Source of the DNA: Microbulbifer variabilis | GTDB taxonomy: Bacteria; Pseudomonadota; Gammaproteobacteria; Pseudomonadales; Cellvibrionaceae | Direction of reading: 5' to 3' | Length of the DNA stretch: 64,000 nucleotides | NCBI RefSeq assembly: GCF_020524905.1 | Contig: NZ_JAIVKI010000001.1 | Span: 124,001-188,000 of the forward strand | Part shown: positions 17,984-26,706 of the stretch, piece after piece | How the letters are laid out: every line of letters starts with the position of its first letter | Position numbering within the stretch: position 1 is the first letter of the stretch | The notes under the pieces: generated by a model | The model's database searches: none | What the model was told of the DNA's origin: nothing | Seen by the model: only the letters and a program-made list of their open reading frames with translations | Program-made: the position numbers and the translations under genes

Positions 17984-18652
17984 ATGCGCATCCTATTAAT
18001 TGAAGATAACCGCTCATTGGCCGAAGGTATGGTTACCGCACTGCAACGCGGGGGCTATGCAGTCGACCACGCTGCTGGAGGAGGTGAGGGCATATCCCTG
18101 GCTAAGGCCGCTCAGCCGGATGTCATTATTCTCGACCTAGGTCTGCCGGATCTCGACGGATTACAGGTTTTGAAAACGCTACGCGCTAGATCAATCCGCT
18201 CACCGGTGTTGATTCTTACAGCGCGTGATGATCTCCCTTCCAAGGTTAAGGGTTTGGATGCCGGTGCCGACGATTACCTGACCAAGCCTTTTGCAGTGGA
18301 TGAATTACTAGCCCGATTGCGGGCACTGGAGAGACGTACTGGAGCGGGACTAAGCGCGGAAATCCAGATTGGCGATGTGACTATAAATCTGTCCAGCTAT
18401 ACGGTATTACAGGCGGGTCGCGAAATAAAACTCTCGCGACGAGAATTCAGTCTGTTGCGCGCTCTGGCGGAGCGCCCAGGTCATATCCTCAGCCGCGAAC
18501 AGCTGGAGGATAAACTTTACAGTTGGGGCGAAGAGGTATCGAGCAATACCGTAGACGTGCATATTCATAATTTGCGCAAAAAAATCTATCCAGAATTTAT
18601 TCAAACAATACGCGGCGTCGGCTATAAGCTGGAACCGGCTGGCAGCGCATGA
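17984..18652 (+). CDS. OmpR-family response regulator (QseB/PmrA-like)
   Basis: A 222-residue DNA-binding regulator. The receiver domain (1-118) has acidic pocket E7/D8, phospho-acceptor D51 in LDLGLPDLDG, T/S in LTARDD and conserved Lys in YLTKPF. A winged-helix output domain follows (about 125-218, with REFSLLRALAERPGHILSREQLE and NTVDVHIHNLRKK). It pairs with the kinase at 18649 (4-bp overlap). Membership of the QseB/PmrA/BasR branch makes the CTTAAG-type repeat upstream of 14132 a reasonable target. It likely controls the adjacent acyl and iron genes. Confidence 0.93.
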   Translation: MRILLIEDNRSLAEGMVTALQRGGYAVDHAAGGGEGISLAKAAQPDVIILDLGLPDLDGLQVLKTLRARSIRSPVLILTARDDLPSKVKGLDAGADDYLTKPFAVDELLARLRALERRTGAGLSAEIQIGDVTINLSSYTVLQAGREIKLSRREFSLLRALAERPGHILSREQLEDKLYSWGEEVSSNTVDVHIHNLRKKIYPEFIQTIRGVGYKLEPAGSA

Positions 18653-19992
18653 AATCCATCCGAATTTTTCTACTGATTACCTTGTTATCGATCATCATGC
18701 TGGTGAATTTTGTATCGGCCCTGCATGGATATCGCGATACAGTGGCGGAGGCTCAACGGCTGTTCGACCGCCAATTGGGGGCCTCGGCCAGACTATTGGC
18801 AGATATGCCGGTTGCATCCGGGGCCGAGCGGGTGGTGGCTCAGCCCGAGGCCATGGTCATGCAGGTGTGGTCGGAAGATAAAAAATTACTGGTGCGCTCC
18901 GCCGATGCTCCGGTAAAGCCACTGAGTGAATTTGCCGTTGGTTTTAAGGAAATTAATTTCTCTGGATATCGCTGGCGAAGTCTTACCGAATATTTTCCCG
19001 ACAACGGCCACTGGATTATTGTTGCCGAAAGATCTGACCTGCGTTACCAATTAGCAGATAAGTTGGCTATTGCTGCGGTACTGCCGATATTACTGGGTCT
19101 ACCGGTTGCCGGGTTGTTGATTTGGTTTGTGGTGGGGCGCGGCCTCTCCAGCCTGCGCAAACTCGCTGAAGCACTGCACAGCAAACGCGCCGAAGACCTG
19201 ACACCACTGCCAGAATGCAGCCCACCAGAGGAACTGTTACCGGTGGTGCAATCCATTAATGCACTGCTCACCCGCTTGCAGGCCTCCTTTGAACGCGAGC
19301 GACGTTTTTCCGCTGACGCCGCCCATGAGCTTCGTACGCCCATCGCCGCCATACAGGTACATGCCCACAATTTGGAGAGTGAATTTAAGGGTACCGGGCA
19401 AAAATTAATACCCGCAAGTCTGGTTAAACTTGAAGACAGTGTTCATCGTATGGCGCATTTGGTGGAACAAATGCTGGATTTATTTCGTACCACACCCGAG
19501 CACTATCCAGCGCGCTTTGAAATGCTCAATCTTCACGCCCTGGCTCGCGAGGTATTGGCTGAAGAATACCCGATCTTTGCCCAGAGAAAACAACAGGTGG
19601 AACTTTTGGGGGGTAGGGTATTTATACGTGGCGATCGTTTCGCCTTGACGATCCTTCTCAAAAACCTCCTGCACAATGCCGCAAAATATACTCCAGTAGC
19701 GGGCAGGATTAAAGTGAGTACTACACTGGTAAAAGAAGATATTTTATTGAGGGTTGAGGATTCAGGGCCAGGTATTCCAGAGGAAGAATACACTCGGATC
19801 TTTGAACGTTTCTACCGTATTGGTGGTGATCGACATCAAAGCACAGTACCTGGCTGTGGCTTGGGACTTTCTATTGTGCAACATATTGCCCGCTTGCATG
19901 GAGCCATAATCGAACTCGGTCAGTCCAGTTTCGGACATGGGCTCTCAGTAACAATACGCTTTACAAAAGTAAAGGAAGATGAGCGTGATTAA
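18649..19992 (+). CDS. Sensor histidine kinase (QseC/PmrB-like)
   Basis: A 447-residue inner-membrane kinase. TM1 is about residues 5-25, a periplasmic sensor of about 125 residues follows, then TM2 at about 142-163, a HAMP linker, HisKA with phospho-acceptor H226 (FSADAAHELRTPIAA) and HATPase_c with N box NLLHNAAKYTP, G1 DSGPGIP and G2 GCGLGLSIV. The sensor region lacks a recognisable named domain. It overlaps the regulator upstream by 4 bp and the cupredoxin gene downstream by 14 bp, so kinase, regulator and iron-transport genes are one transcription unit. Confidence 0.92.
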   Translation: MKSIRIFLLITLLSIIMLVNFVSALHGYRDTVAEAQRLFDRQLGASARLLADMPVASGAERVVAQPEAMVMQVWSEDKKLLVRSADAPVKPLSEFAVGFKEINFSGYRWRSLTEYFPDNGHWIIVAERSDLRYQLADKLAIAAVLPILLGLPVAGLLIWFVVGRGLSSLRKLAEALHSKRAEDLTPLPECSPPEELLPVVQSINALLTRLQASFERERRFSADAAHELRTPIAAIQVHAHNLESEFKGTGQKLIPASLVKLEDSVHRMAHLVEQMLDLFRTTPEHYPARFEMLNLHALAREVLAEEYPIFAQRKQQVELLGGRVFIRGDRFALTILLKNLLHNAAKYTPVAGRIKVSTTLVKEDILLRVEDSGPGIPEEEYTRIFERFYRIGGDRHQSTVPGCGLGLSIVQHIARLHGAIIELGQSSFGHGLSVTIRFTKVKEDERD

Positions 19993-20371
19993 CCTGCTAA
20001 AAGCTGGAAAAGGAATACTGAGCAGTGGCAGGATAACCGGTTGCCTATGGTTGTTGATTATTTTATTGGGTTTCCCTCTTTTGAATACCTGTACTTCAGA
20101 TACTGACAAACCCACAGTGAAACTGGAAATTCGTAATCATTTGTTTAACCCTTCCGAAGTGGCTATACCTGCCGATACGGAGGTTAAACTGGTAATCTAT
20201 AACCGTGATTCCTCCCCGGAAGAGTTTGAGAGTTACTTGTTGAACCGGAAGAAAGTGATTATGGGCAACAGCAAAGCCGTGATTTTCATCGGCCCTTTGC
20301 CTGCAGGAGAATATCCTTTTTTTGGCGAGTTCCACCCAAAAACTGCTCAGGGAAAAATCATCGCACAATAG
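19979..20371 (+). CDS. Cupredoxin-like periplasmic (lipo)protein of FTR1 system
   Basis: A 130-residue protein with an N-terminal hydrophobic segment (about 20-37, ending LLNTCTS, a possible lipobox-type cysteine) and one cupredoxin-fold domain. The sequence RDSSPEEFESYLLNRKKV ... PAGEYPFFGEFHPKTAQG matches cupredoxin-like partners encoded beside FTR1 permeases. The classical type-1 copper residues are not kept: acidic residues occupy the His loop and FFGEFH replaces the Cys loop. It probably binds or delivers iron for FTR1 rather than carrying electrons. The start overlaps the kinase stop; FTR1 follows after 10 bp. Confidence 0.82.
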   Translation: MSVINLLKAGKGILSSGRITGCLWLLIILLGFPLLNTCTSDTDKPTVKLEIRNHLFNPSEVAIPADTEVKLVIYNRDSSPEEFESYLLNRKKVIMGNSKAVIFIGPLPAGEYPFFGEFHPKTAQGKIIAQ

Positions 20372-20381
20372 CGGAAGGCTT

Positions 20382-21164
20382 ATGTTATTGACTTCTGTAA
20401 TGGTGGTTCTGCGTGAAGTGTTGGAAGTGGCCTTGTTGCTAAGCGTTCTATTGGCCGCTACACGTTTATTAGAACTGCGCGCCCGTTGGTTTTATATCGC
20501 TCTGTTGCTTGGCGGGTGTTTTGCAGTTATTTACGGTGAGAACCTCGCAAAAATTTCTCAGGCTTTTGGTGGTGTCGGCCAGGAGCTGGTGAATGCGGGC
20601 ATATCCATTTTTATCTATATTTTATTAATAGTTGTTGCAGTATTATTGCTAGTAAACTGGCATAAAAAGCACTATAAATTATTAACGATGCAATTTGTCA
20701 TGTTACTGGCCGTCACGATGGCCATTATGCGTGAAGGATCGGAAATTTATGTTTACCTAACTTCCTTTTGGCTGCATCCACCACTGTTGCCCTCTGTAAT
20801 GATCGGAGCATTGTTAGGTGCCGGCATAGGATACAGCCTGAGTGCGTTGTTTTATTACCTTTTGTGTGGTTTATCCCAAAGATATACACTGGGAATTTCT
20901 TGCATATTTCTTACCATTCTAGCTGCGGGCATGAGCCTGCAAGCCTCGCAATTACTGATTCAGGCAGATTTACTGCCCGCGCAAGAGCCCCTATGGGATA
21001 GTTCCAGACTACTGGAGGAAAACTCAATTGCTGGGCAGCTGTTCTATGCCATATCTGGCTACGAAGCCACTCCAACCCCTTTGGAAGTTGTGGTTTATGT
21101 AGGTAGTATTGTCATTATGTTAGGTATAATTGCGGGTGTTTATTATAGGATTTCCAGAGATTAG
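20382..21164 (+). CDS. FTR1-family high-affinity iron permease
   Basis: A 260-residue inner-membrane permease. The start at 20382 is preferred over 20322 because GGAAGG lies 6 nt upstream and the N-terminus then begins directly in TM1. Seven hydrophobic helices can be drawn. Both Arg-Glu-x-x-Glu iron motifs are present: R11-E15 (REVLE) and R117-E121 (REGSE). In this family the permease imports iron with a cupredoxin-like partner, here encoded just upstream. Co-transcription with the two-component system and proximity to an iron-dependent oxidase suggest it supplies, or is sensed with, iron. Confidence 0.9.
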   Translation: MLLTSVMVVLREVLEVALLLSVLLAATRLLELRARWFYIALLLGGCFAVIYGENLAKISQAFGGVGQELVNAGISIFIYILLIVVAVLLLVNWHKKHYKLLTMQFVMLLAVTMAIMREGSEIYVYLTSFWLHPPLLPSVMIGALLGAGIGYSLSALFYYLLCGLSQRYTLGISCIFLTILAAGMSLQASQLLIQADLLPAQEPLWDSSRLLEENSIAGQLFYAISGYEATPTPLEVVVYVGSIVIMLGIIAGVYYRISRD

Positions 21165-21194
21165 CTATTATTGGATAAATTATTCCGTTTAGTT

Positions 21195-21686
21195 TTATCT
21201 GCGCCTTCTCTTTTTGGGAGAGTTCTTGTAAATATAGTCTTTCATTCTCATAGCCGAATCATCCATACTTTCAAATAGCACATATTCGCGTAATCCTGCT
21301 TTTAGACAGAGTGTATTGAATTTAGCCTGAGGGGCATGCCTGGTATTCATGATGTAGTTTGAAATATAAAGGTCCTTTACTCCCCACTTTAGTCTACAAA
21401 TGGGTTTCCATTTCCATGGAATTAAGCCTTTCATGAATACAACCTCTCGATTTAAATCAATTTTGGTCTGCACAGGAAAAAAATGACCTCTAAGATTGGA
21501 AAACATGAAAATCAGCATAGGAGATACACAGAAAATAACCCACTCAGGACCGAGGTCTAAAGTAGTATTAACTATATATAAAGTGATCAAGCCTAATCCG
21601 AATAAAACAATAAATATAATTAAAAAAGAATTTCTCTTAATGGTTACTGTACCATCGGCTATGATACACTTTTTGGATAAACTCAT
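21195..21686 (-). CDS. Hypothetical membrane protein
   Basis: A 163-residue protein with two adjacent transmembrane segments (about 19-40 and 47-64) and a cytoplasmic C-terminal domain of about 95 residues ending in a basic tail (KKRRRR). The layout resembles PH-domain-like (bPH2/DUF) membrane proteins, where a short hydrophobic hairpin precedes a small beta domain, but I cannot assign the family. Its stop is 30 bp from the convergent FTR1 stop. Base composition is clearly more AT-rich than the upstream operon; it is first gene of the AT-rich minus-strand region. Confidence 0.6.
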   Translation of the reverse strand: MSLSKKCIIADGTVTIKRNSFLIIFIVLFGLGLITLYIVNTTLDLGPEWVIFCVSPMLIFMFSNLRGHFFPVQTKIDLNREVVFMKGLIPWKWKPICRLKWGVKDLYISNYIMNTRHAPQAKFNTLCLKAGLREYVLFESMDDSAMRMKDYIYKNSPKKRRRR

Positions 21687-21820
21687 GATATTCTAACTTC
21701 CGGGGCCTTCAATATTAAGCCTTTTAAACCCTTTATATAATTTCATGTGAGCAACAGTCGAATAGTTATCCACAATGTACTGCTCAAGCATAATGCAATT
21801 CCATAATTGCTTCATCTAAC

Positions 21821-22237
21821 TCATTGTTGAACAACGACTTCAAATCCAAAATGCTCGAAAAAAGATTTCATGATACCATGTCCTTCGACATAAAAAATGG
21901 ATATAGAGTTAAAGCCTTCAAGGTGCTTAATCTCAGCTAAAACATGTTTCACTGCTTCTGAGCCGTAACCTTGATCTTGCAAACTGACATTGATCAATAA
22001 TTGATTTATAAAGATTTCGTTTGGTTTGTCATCATCGTCGTAATTTGGGCTTTATTGGATAAAGCCAATTGGCCTGCCTCCAAGATAAACACCACGGTTG
22101 ATGTAATGGTCATAAAACTTGGACGCGGCAATAGCTTCTGATGGAAGAGAAACATAGTTTTCTTGTTCTTTAGTGATATCAAGGTCAATCATATCGACCC
22201 AGTTATCTTTTGTTAATTCGCGTAGGTTAATTTTCAA
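21821..22237 (-). pseudogene. GNAT acetyltransferase, single in-frame nonsense codon
   Basis: The frame starting at 22237 (MKINLRELTKDNWVDMIDLD) stops at a TAA at 22052-22054. It then continues in the same frame with SPNYDDDDKPNEIFINQL ... SLQDQGYGSEAVKHVLAEI ... FFEHFGFEVV to a TGA at 21821. The second part contains the GNAT acetyl-CoA loop (Q-x2-GYG) and the C-terminal FFExFGFE motif, so the whole frame is one 138-codon GNAT gene broken by one stop. The stop lies at GFIQ-stop-SPNY, where this family often has Tyr, so a single TAT/TAC to TAA change is enough. Confidence 0.8.
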
Positions 22238-22557
22238 TGATTAAATCCTTTTTATGTTCAAAGTGATGGTTAAAATTACGCTGTGGTGATGGTGCGTAGA
22301 GTCCATTCATGTATTTTCTGATGAAATAGATACTTGAATTTAATATATTCAGGAAGATAGATACACTCAATCCTAAAATAATCCAGCCAGTATTAGAAGT
22401 TTTTCACTATCAGAAGCTTAGATAGCTTCTATAGAGCTGTATGACTCACTTGTTGGATAATTAATTATCCTATTACTGTGTAAAATGCTTTGCTCAGAGA
22501 TAAGGTTTTTATTCTTCTATAAAATCCATGCTAATTGAAGCAAGCTGTAGTAATTTA

Positions 22558-22944
22558 TTATGAGTTCGATGTAATGGCGTCCATCTCAGTTTCTACCAAC
22601 CAATCTGGATCGATAAAACCATTTACTTCTACAAAAGTACAAGCTGGTCGTTGTTGTGAGAAAATTTCTCCATGAGCTTGAGCGGTTTTTTTCCATTGCG
22701 AAATGTCAGTAAGCATGATACGTGTACGAATGACATCCTCAATGCCGCCGCCAGCTTTTTCTATAGCTCGCAACGAAAGATTAAGGCAATACCTGGTTTG
22801 ATTGTACAAATCCCCAATGAATACTGTTTTGCCATTATCAATGGGAGCTGTTCCAGATACTGCTATATGGTTTTCAATCCGGCACGCCCGAGAAAATCCT
22901 ATAGGACCCTCTAAATGAGAGCCTGAGCTAACGAGTTTGCGCAT
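22558..22944 (-). CDS. RidA/YjgF/UK114 family protein
   Basis: A 128-residue protein of the Rid superfamily, trimeric cytoplasmic enzymes; RidA itself hydrolyses reactive enamine/imine intermediates. Visible: SGTAPIDNG near the N-terminus, QTRYCLNLSLRAIEKAGGGIEDVIRTRIMLTDI with the conserved Arg before the T-D turn, and the C-terminal RPACTFVEVNGFIDPDWLVETEMDAI. Here the R-P-A-x-T-x-V element is present and the final Glu binds substrate in many members. Length is standard. It is a stand-alone minus-strand gene in the AT-rich block. Confidence 0.9.
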   Translation of the reverse strand: MRKLVSSGSHLEGPIGFSRACRIENHIAVSGTAPIDNGKTVFIGDLYNQTRYCLNLSLRAIEKAGGGIEDVIRTRIMLTDISQWKKTAQAHGEIFSQQRPACTFVEVNGFIDPDWLVETEMDAITSNS

Positions 22945-23000
22945 ATTTGGTGATCTCCATAGGTTTTATAATCACAGCCACATTGTTGACGCATGTGTGG

Positions 23001-23372
23001 TTATGTGGAATTCTTTTTACTGCTTTTACGTTCTTTAAATTCATCGGGCAATTCTCCATAAATTTTGGCCTTCTTTATTGAATCTTCTGCTTTGTGCTTC
23101 TTTCCTTCTTGCAAATACCTCTTAGCTTTACCAATATGGTATTCAAATCGACGTTTCCGTATCTTTTCGCCCTCATCGGCAAAGCTTTTTTCGGCAACCC
23201 AAAAACCAATAAAAGTAAACGGAACTCCAAGCCACAAAAATAAGATATTTTTTAACAAGATCGATATAAGGAATGCTAAGGAGAAGCCAACGATCACAGA
23301 GAGAGAAGCACCTATACAGCCGATGCCCCCACTACCTGAAGGATGTTTATATCCATATCTTTTGTACCACAT
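23001..23372 (-). CDS. Hypothetical small membrane protein
   Basis: A 123-residue protein: a Gly/Ser-rich start, two transmembrane helices (about 22-42 and 45-62) and a charged, Lys-rich helical C-terminal tail (about 68-123, including KRYLQEGKKHKAEDSIKKAKIYGEL), which looks like a single TPR-type helical hairpin. No recognised family. It is part of the same-strand array and followed after 72 bp upstream in sequence order by the 53-residue membrane protein gene on the same strand. Confidence 0.55.
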   Translation of the reverse strand: MWYKRYGYKHPSGSGGIGCIGASLSVIVGFSLAFLISILLKNILFLWLGVPFTFIGFWVAEKSFADEGEKIRKRRFEYHIGKAKRYLQEGKKHKAEDSIKKAKIYGELPDEFKERKSSKKNST

Positions 23373-23445
23373 ATTTTTAATTGTCCTGACGTCATGTAGG
23401 CCAGATCTTCGCAGACTTAGATTGTCCAGTTTTAGATTCTGTAAA

Positions 23446-23607
23446 TCACTTTAACAAGGCTAAAATAACCAAAACAACAAATGATAAGATTACCAGGAGA
23501 ATGGCAAGTAAAGTAATTTGAATAGGAGAAATAGTTGTGAGGGTGATGGCGCAGATCCAAGCTATACCGATAACTAGAACTGATGCTAAAAATGCCTTCT
23601 TGTTCAT
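23446..23607 (-). CDS. 53-residue two-helix membrane peptide
   Basis: A short frame MNKKAFLASVLVIGIAWICA..., almost entirely hydrophobic, with two predicted transmembrane helices (about 5-24 and 28-51) and a final Lys. AAGGAA precedes the ATG at an acceptable spacing, and a basic N-terminus followed by hydrophobic helices is the usual form of genuine small membrane proteins. No family recognised; function unknown. Confidence 0.45.
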   Translation of the reverse strand: MNKKAFLASVLVIGIAWICAITLTTISPIQITLLAILLVILSFVVLVILALLK

Positions 23608-24238
23608 TTGAAAATTTCCTTATTTTCTTCTTTTATAAACTATATAGATAAATCTGTAAAATGCTAAAAAATAATGCTCGGCACCATTGTATTGGTTCAG
23701 TAGTGTATGTAAATTCAGAGTAATCTTTGTCAGACATTGGCTAACCAGTAACAGCAAATTGTTAAGGTGTGACTCTGATATGCCAACGGTATATATCCTT
23801 TACGTTAGCTTTTATATGGTTTCATTAGTTTTGATCTTATTACTACATTCAAAGTTGAATAGTACAACATTCTTTTCGTTTGTAGCTGCTTTCCCTGTAT
23901 TAGTGCCAAGTTTTAGAGTAGCGTTTTCGAGTTAAAAGATGTCAATACTAGTATTTTTACCTTGTAGTTAAGCCAAGCATGAATTCCTTTAGCCATATGC
24001 CCGTAAACGGGGCCAGTGTAGAGTGATGTGCTTCTCCCGTAAGTAAATTTACGAAGCTGGTGCCATCTGGTTAATCGGATATTACCTTAAGAAGCATCAT
24101 CCATGTATATTCCTGAAATTATTTTGCAATTTATATCGGCGTAATGATTGAGTCGATTTTTGTACACTCCCTCTTCAATCTAGCGAAAGCAAATGGGCAG
24201 CCTAGGTGCTATTATGTCCATATTTCTACCGCTCATTT
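23608..24238. other. AT-rich intergenic stretch
   Basis: No gene is well supported. A plus-strand frame of about 51 residues from 23780 to 23935 (MPTVYILYVSFYMVSLVLIL...) is hydrophobic and has a weak ribosome site; it could be a small membrane protein but is equally likely chance. No repeats or IS ends were recognised here. Confidence 0.3.
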
Positions 24239-24757
24239 TTATAAGTTTTCTGCCATTCCTTGTAGTTTCAATACGGTATTTAGGTTTCTACCTGTTGCAG
24301 GGACGCCGAGGCATAACTCAAGGTTTGAGACAAGCTTAGAACGTCCTATACCATTTGGTGCATGGAGATAAAATACACTTCCGTGCAGTTTATAGTTTTC
24401 GGTATCGGCTGCAAAAAAATCTAACTTTTTCTTGTCCAGAATAGGTTTCCTTTTGCAGAAGTAGAGATGAACTGTTTTACCTTCATATAAGGTAAATGGA
24501 TTAAAGCTTAGCGCGTCTTCGAATTCTGACTTTTCCAGCACTAGTAGCTCAGGACTAAAACCAAATTTTTTCTCAACTTTCAAAGTAATATCCTTGAATG
24601 ATTTAGCTTTGCTTCTGAAAACTACGTTTCCACTTTGAATATAGGTGTTAACACTTTCATAGCCTTCACCTTCCAATAGTGATTTCAGCTCCTTCATTGG
24701 TATTATGTTTTTGCCGCCAACATTGATTCCGCGGAATAGTAAAATGTAGGTCTTCAT
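24239..24757 (-). CDS. DUF1697 family protein
   Basis: A 172-residue cytoplasmic protein with the characteristic DUF1697 N-terminus YILLFRGINVGGKN and then MKELKSLLEGEGYESVNTYIQSGNVVF, plus the C-terminal NWNT-like element degenerate as RNLNTVLKL. The family is widespread and often found in mobile gene cassettes and islands; its biochemical role is unknown. Full length, no breaks. Located in the AT-rich minus-strand array. Confidence 0.9.
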   Translation of the reverse strand: MKTYILLFRGINVGGKNIIPMKELKSLLEGEGYESVNTYIQSGNVVFRSKAKSFKDITLKVEKKFGFSPELLVLEKSEFEDALSFNPFTLYEGKTVHLYFCKRKPILDKKKLDFFAADTENYKLHGSVFYLHAPNGIGRSKLVSNLELCLGVPATGRNLNTVLKLQGMAENL

Positions 24758-24900
24758 TGTAGCCCTTGACTATATGTTACACCCACCATATAGGTAGGAA
24801 ATTTTTTAATAGTTCAGCACACATAGTTAATGATTATACCGGTGGTTGTTATGGCTTCCAACCGAAGCATCCTTTAACTTTAAGCCAATTGTAACTTGGC

Positions 24901-25101
24901 TCACTTAATCCTCCAAAATTTGAAATACAATAACCTTAATTTTAACTTAAAGGGGTTTCTTGATGCTCTGTAGAACAATTGAAAGAGAAATTCAGAATTT
25001 TTTACGGGTGAAATTAGCCCATGGGAAATTATCTCAGCTTGATCGTCACCTTCAATGACTTTAAATACATAGCCGGTAGAGCGTTGAAGATCCATGACCA
25101 T
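24901..25101 (-). CDS. Short hypothetical frame, doubtful
   Basis: A 66-residue frame (MVMDLQRSTGYVFKVIEGDD...) lying between DUF1697 and the broken GNAT gene on the same strand. The N-terminal half looks protein-like (GYVFKVIEGDDQAEIISHGL) and the C-terminal half is basic and aromatic (KLKLRLLYFKFWRIK). It has no recognisable family and only a weak ribosome site. It may be a real small protein, a fragment of a lost gene, or chance. Confidence 0.25.
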   Translation of the reverse strand: MVMDLQRSTGYVFKVIEGDDQAEIISHGLISPVKNSEFLFQLFYRASRNPFKLKLRLLYFKFWRIK

Positions 25102-25153
25102 TATTATTTATATCACATTAAGTAGAGCTGAGATTTACCGCGCTCTGCTGGCT

Positions 25154-25594
25154 TTACCTTTTATTTAAAAACCTGTTATAAATTAATTGAAAAATATTAC
25201 TACTCAAATAACAAGACTTTATTAAGGTAAAATTTATGTGCTGCTTCTCGTGTAGCGCCTGATGCGAGCCGAACCTGAGTACACTCATTTTCTGTGGCAT
25301 AGTTAATAATCCAATCAAATAGTATGCTGCCAAAACCTTCAGATCTACTTTCATTAGAGGTAACCAGATCTTCAATTTCCAGATATTTTCCAGTTTTTAG
25401 CCATTCAGCAATTCTTATTCCTGCTACAGATTGAATTTAACTTCACGTAAATACACCAATTTAAAATCATAACGATTTCTGAGGGAGTTGATTGTATCAA
25501 GAAATGTATCTTTCTTTAAATGAGGTCTCAGCTGAGATAATGCCTCAAAAAACTCCATAATATCTGAAGTTGAATTTGCAATTCTTACTTCCAT
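25154..25594 (-). pseudogene. GNAT acetyltransferase broken by frameshifts
   Basis: Starting at ATG 25594 the frame reads MEVRIANSTSDIMEFFEALSQLRPHL and stops early near 25437. A frame change around 25425-25440 gives VAGIRIAEWLKTGKYLEIEDLV, then RSEGFGSILFDWIINYA and CTQVRLASGATREAAHKFY, which are the GNAT strand-4, acetyl-CoA-loop and C-terminal motifs. A second shift after HKFYLNK restores a C-terminus like SSNIFQL to a stop at 25154. At least one, probably two, frameshifts. The right end of a decayed IS3-family element lies 21 bp upstream of its start, so loss of the promoter may have led to decay. Confidence 0.75.
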
Positions 25595-25614
25595 AATTGC
25601 TCCATTTATGGCGC

Positions 25615-26654
25615 TGGCCTTATTCAGAAAAAATAGACACTATAATTATTCATATATTGGCTCATATTCTGCTGGTATTATGTAATCCAGTGTGTAGTAC
25701 CTGCTTAATCTGTTTTAGGAGAATCTAGAGGTATTCAAATACTTAAGAATTCGCTGGATTGATACTTTGAAAAATTATCGCATATACCAGCTCAAATTTC
25801 CGATGCCTGAAAAACGGTTCCATTACGACATTATCCAGCAATTAGCCTGGAGATTCATGCTGGAGCGACAATCGTTCACCAATAGAAGGCCCTGAAATCC
25901 CTGGGCCCGATACTGTATACCCTGATTCAAATGTACGATCAGCCCCGGTAAAGTACCTCTTTACTGCAGAGTCATATTTAATGTGCTCTGCGTAAGGTAC
26001 TCCGTTATCTGGATAATCAACGACCAGCCAACGGCGAATTCAGGTCAAACACTACCTCAAGATACAGCCATCGACCCCTTACCCAATCGATCCCTTACCC
26101 AGATGTAGGTAATGTCTTTGGTCCAGTAATAGTCAGACTGAGCAACTTACAAGCACCTCTTCTGCAGGGTTAACGCGACAGTCTCCTTTACTTAGCCAAG
26201 GGAAATAATTTGAAGTTGATACTTCAGAACATCGACACATCCAGCTGATAGGGAACCCCCCTTTATGCTCAAATATCAGTATGTACATTACTCTTGGTGG
26301 TTCGAAAAATACGTCGCTGCCTATTTTAGAAATTCGACCTCTTGGCGGACCACATACAACTCTTTCTTGAGGCAGCGCATTTCTGTACTCTCCTTCCTCG
26401 AGAAATCGACATAAACTATTGGACGGCTTCCCTGAGAGTCGGTTGAACTGACGCCGCCAGTTATAGATCTTTAGGATGCTGATACCCAGCTCACAAACGA
26501 CGGAGACTGTTGTAGTCTCCGGTTTCTAAGCCCTTTTACCATCTCTCTACGAAACTCTTCCGTATACATCTGAGTTCTTTTTTACTGATGGTAACACCTC
26601 AGTGTTAGGCCGAAACCTAACAATAAAAGGTATCTACTAAATGTGTGTAGGTCA
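25615..26654 (-). mobile_element. Decayed IS3-family insertion sequence
   Basis: About 1.04 kb. On the minus strand from 26569: MYTEEFRREMVKGLRNRRLQ, then in another frame VCELGISILKIYNWRRQF, then ELYVVRQEVEFLK, the OrfA pattern ending like DILKKAAAYF. OrfB pieces follow: HKGGFPISWMCRCSEVSTSNY, WTKDITYIW, an NQGIQYRAQGFQGLL-like DDE region, and FFRHRKFELVY, then DYIIPAEYEP near the end. There are many stops and frameshifts, so it is inactive. The proposed ends match each other: 26654 inward TGACCT...TAGATAC and 25615 inward TGGCCT...TAGACAC. It is shorter than intact IS3 elements, so internal deletions are likely. Confidence 0.8.
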
Positions 26655-26706
26655 TACACATTAAGCTCAAAGCAGCAGTGGGGCACGCGTCTACTGTCTA
26701 TGCTCA

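Noticed and set aside
25154-25375. 73-residue frame as an independent gene
   Set aside because: It overlaps the GNAT motifs that are in another frame; only its last part is useful, as the shifted C-terminus of the broken GNAT.
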